A DNA stretch of 64,000 nucleotides from Cinnamomum chago (lineage: Eukaryota; Streptophyta; Magnoliopsida; Laurales; Lauraceae), in assembly GCA_038049695.1 (NCBI GenBank), contig CP142456.1, positions 17,326,501 to 17,390,500 on the forward strand, given 5' to 3'. Position 1 is the stretch's first letter; every line of letters begins with the position of its first letter. The position numbers and the translations under genes were made by a program. A model generated the notes under the pieces. It searched no databases and was not told the DNA's origin. It saw nothing but the letters and a program-made list of their open reading frames with translations. This document shows, one piece after another, positions 55,677 through 64,000 of this stretch.

Positions 55677-56690
55677 TCAAGGGCGCCCATGCTTCATCAT
55701 CATATTCAGCCAGTAGAGGTGGGCATCATTACTTTCAAACGACATGAAAATATCTCTATTGTCCTTGTCTTTAAATGCCCTTGTGCCAAAAAAAAAAAAA
55801 AATTCTAAGGTCGCTTGAATATTTGGCATTTGCTTTAAAATATCAATACAATCCTGCATAGTAGGACCTCGCTTCTTCTCTTCTTCTTTCCTCGCTTCTT
55901 CTTTCCTCTCTTCTTCTTTCCGCTCTTTTTTTTTTTTTTTTCTATCTTCTTCTTTCTTATCTTCTTCAAGTATAATTACTAGGGGCTCCATATTCTCATC
56001 GTATTTATTGTTCCTAACATCCCTCCTACTTCGTGAAGGACAAGGTCGTTTCCTCCGAGCACTTGTCATTAGCTCCTCTGTCAAGATATCCTCAAAAGTG
56101 TCTTCTTGCACATGATTCTGGGTATTTTCTATATGAGGTGGCGGAGAGGGCATCTGTGTATTCAATTCTTCTGGAAAGGAGCCAGAAGATGGTGTCCAAG
56201 TCTCTTCTCCCCTAGCCCGAGTTCCACCAAAGAGAATTCCCATTTCATTCGGGAATGACAAAGGTCTAGTCCTAAAAATTTTCGCTTTAAGGTGCCCCTG
56301 CATTAGATGTTAAATATTTATTTATTATATAATAAGTAATATATACTACAAAATGTCAAATAAATATTACCTTTAGATATTCATCACATCTCTCAGGATC
56401 CATTGTAATTGTTTGAGTTGCTTTATTAAGCCCAACACCAATTTGCCCAAATAATGTTATCCAAGCATTATCTTGTTATCTCATTCCATCCCATTGATTC
56501 TTTAATTGTTTTTGTCCATATAAAATTTCAATTTTCTCCTTAAAACTCTCGATAATTCTTGTCCATGATTGTGTTTTTAGATTTGAGTTCGGTCTTCCGC
56601 CTTGCAATACTTCTACAATGCTTAAGTCAATGAAAATCTTCTTCATAATATCTGACCAAACAACCCTACTCATCTCCGCCTTGTCCTTAC
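55677..56690 (-). pseudogene. Harbinger ORF1, Myb/SANT-like DNA-binding protein
   Basis: The first exon (complement of about 56371-56690) encodes VVWSDIMKKIFIDLSIVEVL, QSWTRIIESFKEK and QLKNQWDGMR*QDNAWITLF, a Myb/SANT-like domain as in PIF ORF1 and related host proteins; the stop (TAA) replaces a Lys-type codon. A GT-AG intron (CTAAAG/GTAATATT to CATCTAATGCAG/GGGCACC, about 56301-56370) joins DEYLK to HLKAKIFRTRPLSF. The second exon ends in a long Lys/Glu coiled-coil-like stretch and QDCIDILKQMP. In active elements ORF1 helps the transposase bind the ends. Confidence 0.8.
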
Positions 56691-56699
56691 CCTTATGAG

Positions 56700-59600
56700 A
56701 TGGAACCCTTGATTAGGCCATCTACACCTCGCTAAAATATTTTATCAAAAGTAAATCAATGTCAAATCAATCATAGAAAAAGAAGCGAATGAGTCCAACT
56801 TGAAACAAAACCTCTATATTCCTTACAAATAGTGGCCCTTGAATTTTCCCCAAAGCATAAGACCATCAAGTTCTAAGAAATCATGTGGACAAACTAAGAT
56901 ACATTTGAATATAAGTTAATTTTTAATTTATGAGACACCTTTTAAAAGAGATCACATCATGTAGTTAGTTGAAAATTCATTTTAACACATACGCAGAGTC
57001 ACAAGCCCATAACATTATTACATCAGTCTACTTTATACTCTTTATATGCTGTCATTTATATACTCTTTATTTGCACTTGGGTATGACGATGGAATCGATG
57101 CGCCCCGAAGGTGTTCTAAAGCATATGGCAATTGTACTGAAGGAAACTTTGGGACCGAACCTTATATTGTCGTACACAATTTTCTGCTCATGATGGTGAA
57201 GTTCAAAGATACCATCAAAAGTATCAGATGAGAGATCTAAAATTTTAATGCTACTCGTACAAAATAGAACACAAGCATGGAATGATATATGGTGAAATTG
57301 TATGCACGTAAGAAATATTAGCATAGGAAGATTGGAATTCTATTGGGTTTTTTTTGGAATGAACTTCTTACCAATTCTGTCAATGACATGGCTGCTAAAA
57401 GATCTAGGGATTTCCATATTGGATGGTCACAACTACAACTCTTGCATGATTAACAACACGCGCGCGCGCACACACATACTTAGAAGTATGTATTGATATC
57501 TTTTTAAGTTCATATTAATATCTGCAGGTTTCTTCATCCCATCACATAAGGATGCTACCCAGATGTAGTTTGGTTCCTTGTAGGTGACAGGTTACCTAAA
57601 ATTTTTTACAAAGAGGAAAAAATTGCTTCATCCATCTGGACCTTTAAGCAAGAAAAGCAAACAACGACACAAATTGAGCTTGAAAGTAAACAACCATTTC
57701 ATATCTTGGGGGTCATGTTGTCACACAGAAAATCATCACAATTTGACACCAAATGCATCTTTTGATGGATCCAGTGATTTGAGACTTTGGCAAAATGGTT
57801 AGAAAAAATACCCACTATAGAGCATTTACCATTTCACCAACTTCAGCCCCTCATGAACCAACCAGCATGAGCCAATCCCTAAGATAAACTACCAAAACAA
57901 ATAAAAAATCCATAAAAGCAAAAATGTCAAATCATAAAATGCACATTGAAAAACCTCCAACTGACAAAATCAAAACCTAAGTTCTTCTCTACCATGGCTG
58001 TCGATATTCTGATCACACAAAAGAAAAAAGAAAAAAAACCCAAACCCAATAACAAAGTTGAAGAGAGGAATAGAGAGACAAAGGAAGAAAATCATAGACA
58101 CAAAAAGAGAATATTAAGATAGAAGTATCGAGAAATGGCCTACCCGCTTTAGACATTTTTATCTGTCCAAAGTAGCACAGTTTCTGGGCCATTATGAAAT
58201 AGACAACAAATGTCTAGTTTCTATTTCAAACATACATATAACTTGGTACATCCAAACAGTCTAATAACTTAAAATGTCTTTCTCAAACAATTTTAGGAGA
58301 TATAGACCTTGAAATTAGACATGCCAAACGGGCCCTTCTTGTATGAGTGTGTAAGTGCGAATGGAAGATTTATGTGCCTTGGCAAAATCGCCTACATATC
58401 TAATCGCAACATTAGATGGAGACAACATGCCAACTATTAATACAGAGTACTAATTTGATTTGGAAAGAAAATAGTTCCAAAACTACACTTTATATATATT
58501 TGTATAACTAGCAAACCAGTCACTAGATGACACAAGGAAAATGCTTACTCTTGTGGGTCCCACTAAAATATTTCTAATAACAACTTTTTAAGACTTTTCT
58601 GAGATTTTTTTAATCAACCATTTATATTCATATGACTTGTGATACAAAAGATTAAAATATAAATAAATAAATGCTTACTCTTATGGGTCCCACCAAGATG
58701 ATTCTAATTATCCATCCAACATGTACTATAAATATTTTTTATGGTTTATACAACAACATTATACTTCCGCCACTAGAACCCCTCCTCAGTATGGTCCAAT
58801 ATGCTTGATCGCATCCCATGATTTACAACTATCAGAATGAACTGGACTGCTGGATCGAAGGTCAATTTTTAATGTTATGAAGCCGTTGAACTTGTGGGCC
58901 TATATCAAGGGCTTAGTGGCATGAGAATGACCCCGGATTTGATATTTAGACCCTACAAAACTAGGATCTTTCGATCCCCCTCTACCCATGATATGTGTGG
59001 CTCCATGTGGGTCGCACTAGGTGGTATGCTGAAGAATGTATCTCTCTAATATATATACATTTTTTTCTATCTTATTTCAACTATGGCCTAACGAGTTAGA
59101 TTTATGATGTAATTGCAATCAAGGTTGGAAGACTTGTGACCCAGAATTGACTCATCCAATACAAAAAAAATTTGACATGGATAGAGCCAGCATGGTAACT
59201 CGAGAGATCATGCATTTTCAAATAATTTCAAGATTATTTAAAAATGGGTCAAATACTTATAAAATATAAATATACATTACTTACATGCATTCACTGTAAT
59301 CATTGGCAGACCTGGGATTGTCATTTGAAAGGTGCGGGCCCAAACAAACTATTGTATTTTGGGAGCAAACACAGGATCTTCATGTGGAGTTTGGGGGTAG
59401 ACACAGGATATTTATGCGAGTCTTTGAAGCAGATCTAGAATCTTCATTATGGTTTTAGAAGCGGGTCGAAGTCCAACAGGTGTGAGAACCCACATAGACG
59501 TATTTGGGCCCCCCTGGTTGTAATCAATTTAACACAAGAAAATACTATAAAAGGTAAAAATGAAAGAAATTGATTGCATATTATATAATTCTTTAATCCA

Positions 59601-60815
59601 AATATCAAATGAAAGAGATCAAATATAAGTTTCAAATTACACCTCGATCGTCACTTTTTTAAAATTGAAAACTCGAAATTCCAGGCATAATTACTTAAAA
59701 ATAGGCATCGGTTGTTTAAAATCACACCCGTCAATCAAATGTTTAAAATGCAACTTACTAAAGTAATGTGACTCAGTCGAATCTCCCCTCTATTTGACTC
59801 GGTCTTCGGTCCTTCTTGAAATGAGATGAATTGGGAGAGTCAAGAGTTAACTTACAAAATTCCCTACATTAATTGCAATAGATGCATAGCATTGATATCA
59901 TTTGTAATAATAATTCTTGTACATTTAGAAAAACGCTAGCCCCACTAGTACGATATCGCTCCATTAAATTTTATGGATAATAGATGCATGTACCATATAG
60001 TGGGACCAACATTACTAATGAGATAGGATCTATGACGTAATTACAATAGATGCATGTCTCATGTTGTAATTCCTTAATGTGATAATCGTTTTTTTAATTT
60101 TTAAATGTGGGTCCCATATTATAATTTCTAAGCTGAGCCCATGTACAACAATTTACAAAGGTGGGTCAATTATAATTGAAAGTCCTCTCCCCATGTTTCA
60201 ATTTCAACAATGGTTGATCCATATTAACGATTGATACAAAAAAAAAAAAAAACTCAAGCAGAATTTTGAGAGGGCCACAATGTCTTGGTGGGACCCATAG
60301 AGTAAGTATTTTGTATTTTCCATTTGGTGTGCTAGCTATACAAATATAAAGGGTAATTATGGAACGATATTGTTTCCAAAGAAACCGTTTGAAGCTTTAG
60401 TGCATGTTTGTTCGATACTTTCTACAGGAAAGGGGATAGTTTTCCGCGGAAAACCCATTTTTGATGCATTTGGTGCGGTACAATTATGCGGAATCACTTT
60501 TCTACCACGTTAGCATTTTCCTTGAGAATGTTGGAAACAAAGTTCCTATGAGGGGCATCGGACTTCTATTTCTGCAGAAAAGTTGCCTCCCTTTATTATC
60601 TCATTTCCACATCTCAGACGCTAGAACCCTAGTAGCAGCCTCTTTCCTTGGATAGCAACTACAAGCCTCTTCCCTACCACAGTTTCATCTATCCACCACC
60701 ACAAACTCAGACTCAACCTTATGTTCTTACGTACAGATTGTTGGAGGATTTGGTTGATTTAAGGAGTGCAGATGGAGGGGTGAAGACAAGTAATACTCGT
60801 GCAAGTTTGTCCGAA
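56700..60815. other. Unassigned DNA
   Basis: About 4 kb without recognised genes; the left part may be the 5' end of the Harbinger element. Noted: (CG)n(CA)n at about 57459-57475; direct repeats of tgcttactctNNtgggtcccac at about 58543 and 58670; a terminus-like caaacgggccctt at about 58327-58339 with no partner found. Confidence 0.5.
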
Positions 60816-60821
60816 ACATCT

Positions 60822-61992
60822 TGTCACGTCTCCCGAACCCGATTAGAGAATAAACCGGATCTAGGGGCTAATTAAAAATATTCACCCTTTAAACCAAAGA
60901 TCGTAAGTCCGCTGTGGGGATGATATAATTGAAAACTCATTCCAAAATACAACATGCGGAATTATTCATAAATCACTTCATAATTAATACCAAAGCAAAT
61001 GAAACTAATTCTCATTAATATTAAAGTCAACTCAATAGCAAATGAAGGCTAGACAAGATCATATTAATTATGTCTTAATTACAAATGGTCGTGGCAAACC
61101 TAGACCATTTTAAAACATATGAATCAATAAATAGAAAGGTTCAAGCCATGAATAATAAATGAATAAAGACAATTCTAATAGATTCCCATGTAAGTCTCTC
61201 TCGTGGTGGGAGTGATGATGCTACTCTACGTCATCGGCACACCGCCCTCGCTCCTCCTCTGCCCTCACCTACCGGCTCCTCATAGCAGTCACCTAGGGTC
61301 TCTACACACCAAGGAATAGAACCAACGACATGTTGAGCAAGAATAAATAGTAAATAATAACAATGTATATCATGTATCAAAATGAGAGTATAGACAAGTA
61401 TAATCATGTGAATACAAGGTAAAAGAATGAGGCATATAGAATGAGAATAAAACAGGAATCAACAACGATAAAGTCCTAGCAACATCTAGCAATAAACACC
61501 ATCCACACACATGCAAGATGCAAGAATCAAGAAGGAGACTCTGAGGGTGTCCAAGCCACCTCCTGGGGTACCAGTAGCAATCATATCCAGATCACTGATA
61601 CCAAAGTCCGACTCTAGGGGGATCCAAGCTCCCAGTCCTAGGAATAACAGCACAGTCCAAGCCCACTGCTAGCATTTCAATGCCATGGACGCCGTCCAAG
61701 TCGATTGCCCATCCCGATGTCTGAGTAACCGTCCCTTCGAAACAACCGTCAAACTGCAGTTGGTCATGATATGCAATCCTCCCCACAGTGGGTCCTACGT
61801 ACTGTGGTCGGATGATAAATAGTGAAGTGGTGTTAACACGAGGATGCCAAGACAAGAAGGTCTAGCTAGTCAAGATGCACGACCAAGATCAGGGGATTAT
61901 CTCATTCAAGCCAAGTTGCAAGACAAGTCTATACCAATTGATAATCCCTTACATTCTAGCCATCATGTTTATCAAGTATAAAACACAAGGGT
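60822..61992 (-). mobile_element. Ty3/gypsy-type LTR H, partial, interrupted by LTR B
   Basis: On the minus strand it ends CGGGTTCGGGAGACGTGACA, resembling the ends of LTRs A and C (CGGGCTCGGGGCGTGACA). Its other end is not reached before LTR B starts at 61993. No coding sequence. The 88-codon frame at 61592-61855 is LTR sequence. Confidence 0.6.
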
Positions 61993-64000
61993 TGTAAGAC
62001 CTCGACCCACCTTAATTTCGCTTTAGAGTTAATTAACCTAGATTAGTAGCTCAATGGATGTTTAATTTGCATGTAATTGGGCTTGATTAGGTAGTATTAC
62101 TTGGGTTTGACTATTGACTAGGTAGGTTATCACTTTTGGAGTGTTTTGGGTTTTGTGTGTGTGTTTTAGATTTTTTCGGATTTTTGGGTTCATTGCATAG
62201 TGCATATCTAAGGTTTTAACTCTTATGTTTTGACCCAATTTTTTTGGACCCAAACTGACCGAAATTCGAATCCACCTTGGCCCAAATACCAGCAGGAAGT
62301 CCTTTTGTGAAACTTTGATCCTAAATTTGGGTTTGCATGCAAGACCCAAAAAAGTTCATTTTAAATCCTCAGCCCAGCCATTCTACTCTTCTTCTTCACT
62401 TCAACTGTAACTCTTCTTCTTCAACTCCTTTTCCCTCATTCAAAGTTCCTTCAATTAGTTGAAAGAGATCCTGCATGTGTGGAAGCCAGCCACCACTTCA
62501 TTTTCTTCATCTTCAACCATACCTTCCTTTCAAGAATTACATTCTCCTTCAAGCTCACACTTTTAATCTTCTCCATTGGTAAGTATTCACCTTCCTTTCC
62601 CTTGCTCTTGCTTCAAATCATTGAAATGATGTTACAATTCATGCATGCATCTTCTTCTCCCTCATTTCATTTCATTTCTTCATTTTAGGTTGTTTCTAGA
62701 GGTGCATTTTTGGGGATTTTGTGTTTGGAGGGCTTGGACTTGCTAGGAGAGGTTGATTTGGTGTAGGATTTGAATTTTAGCACCAAGGCAAGTTAAACTC
62801 ATATGATTGTATGCATGCTTCTTCAATTGATTCTATAAATATGCTTCTTCTTGTTAGATACCCATTTCCTTGCTCAAAAATGGATTTTGTTCATGTTTTT
62901 TATGTAAGAATTGGATTGCTTTCTTGTTGATTTAATGTTGGTTTATTGGGGATGTTATGAGCATGTTTGGAGGCTCATTTTATACATCAAATGTTGATTG
63001 AAGGTTGTGAATAGGCAATGGTTGGTTTTGGAAGAGAACAGGGAAGTGCATTATTCGGATTAGAATCTTGCACTGCTCGCTCGAGCGCGTGATTGCTCGC
63101 TCGAGCTCGCATGACCTCTAGTTGGGTCCGCTCGAGCGCTCGAGTGCATGTTTGTCCGCTCGAGCGCACCTAATATATGGAATTTTATGTCAACTTCCAA
63201 TGGCCATATCCTTTTAATCATACGTCCGTTTTTGGAGGTTCACATATCGATGGAAAGCTCTTGAAGAGTAGAATTCAATGGTCCCAACATATATTTGATT
63301 TGAAATTCGGGGAATAAGTGGATATTGGATTTTATATTAATCTTAGCAACCGGATGGTACTGCGAGCCAAGCGTTGAATCGTAGTATGTTAGATTGCTTT
63401 GGCCTGATAGTTGGACTTTAAGATTGGATCCCTTGAACCCTTTATCATGCCCAATGGAATTGTGATTTAAGTGGATGCGGCTGGAGCAACCGTGCACCCA
63501 CAAGGGGCCTCATGTTCTTTGAAATTGAGATCAGAACCAAATGTGTTATACTAAGGGATTCAGTGCCCAAATTAAGTAACGCCAAGGGTTCTTTTTTAGG
63601 CCAATAACACTGGAACCCTTAGTACTACACCGAGTTGGACGGTGAAGACCCTGAGCATTCCCAAGACCGTAGGATTAGCTTGCTTCATAACTTGATTCCG
63701 TTTATGATTTATGTACATGATTGCATTCCGTTCCAGTACTCTCGTATGACTTGATCATACTTCTGTCTAGTTATGTATATCTTGCTTATGTACCTGTTTA
63801 TATAATATCTGTTTCCGCTTATGATCAGTTACATCTTGATAAGTTCTGAATTATGTACCATGATATGATCTGTTCTGTATATGTTCTGTTAATTTGTACT
63901 TTTATTCTGTAAGTCGGCACCACTTGGCCTCGACCCTAGCTAAGTCTGACTTGGCTAAGTGTGGGTTTAGTATATATTTCTGGCCCTCTTTAGATGAGAT
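61993..64000 (+). mobile_element. Ty3/gypsy LTR B, cut by the window end
   Basis: Starts TGTAAGACCTCGACCCACC and aligns with A and C throughout: gactattgactaggtagg, the palindrome array, ccaaatgtgttatactaa, and tgacttgatcatacttctg. About 2.0 kb of an expected 2.8-3.0 kb is present. Whether it is solo or part of a full element cannot be seen here. Confidence 0.88.
63075..63168. repeat. Palindrome array with CGCTCGAGCG core in LTR B
   Basis: gctcgctcgagcgc (63075-63088), gctcgctcgagctcgc, ccgctcgagcgctcgag and ccgctcgagcgc (63157-63168), followed by the conserved ggccatatccttttaatcat segment. Confidence 0.88.

Overview
The window is nuclear DNA from a flowering plant. The evidence is plant-type mobile DNA throughout (Tork-like Ty1/copia, Tekay-like Ty3/gypsy with an initiator-Met primer site, L1-type LINEs, tRNA-derived SINEs, PIF/Harbinger elements, a gene-capturing Mutator-like element), one exon of a SOC1/TM3-type MADS-box gene and a captured UGT73-type glycosyltransferase fragment. 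I cannot name the species; the sequence fits a repeat-rich, probably woody angiosperm. No tRNA, rRNA, CRISPR or bacterial-type feature was seen.

Layout. 1-8.6 kb: unassigned AT-rich DNA with a young 5'-truncated LINE (1221-2020), a SINE (about 3333-3565) and a decayed MITE. 8.6-11 kb: a solo LTR and two copia RNase H remnants. 11-16.6 kb: mostly unassigned, with one minus-strand SINE-like unit. 16.6-27.9 kb: a four-level nest. A gypsy solo LTR (A) holds a gag-only element (D), which holds a copia element (E), which holds a TTA-flanked MITE. 28.6-30.3 kb: solo LTR K. 30.5-31.3 kb: a TRIM-like element. 33.4-33.6 kb: the MADS-box first exon (minus strand). 35.8-40.6 kb: two MITEs and a copia leader split by a Pack-MULE (37604-39841) carrying the UGT fragment; an 899-bp retroposed segment lies inside one TIR. 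40.9-41.1 kb: a SINE with a perfect 15-bp duplication. 41.6-52.4 kb: a broken LINE (G) interrupted by solo LTR L and by a rearranged copia copy (F), itself interrupted by a deleted gypsy element (C). 53.9-56.7 kb: a decayed PIF/Harbinger element with both genes. 60.8-64.0 kb: gypsy LTR H interrupted by LTR B, which runs off the window.

Most insertions are fixed by target-site duplications read directly from the sequence: AAAAC (A), CTATT (E), GTCAT (K), GGAAG (L), GAACT (F), TGTCC (C), AGATTCAAA (Pack-MULE), TTA (MITEs), 15 bp (SINE), 19 bp (retroposed segment) and about 21 bp (LINE).

The only candidate host gene is the MADS-box exon; its other exons were not found in the roughly 33 kb downstream. 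The most interesting signals are: (1) a copia family (E, F) whose copies share an integrase lacking two catalytic acidic residues and share the same RT deletion, so it must have moved in trans; (2) a Pack-MULE whose inverted arms include part of the captured UGT gene, a ready-made hairpin against UGT mRNAs; (3) arrays of short perfect palindromes in several LTR families, uniform within an element but different between elements.
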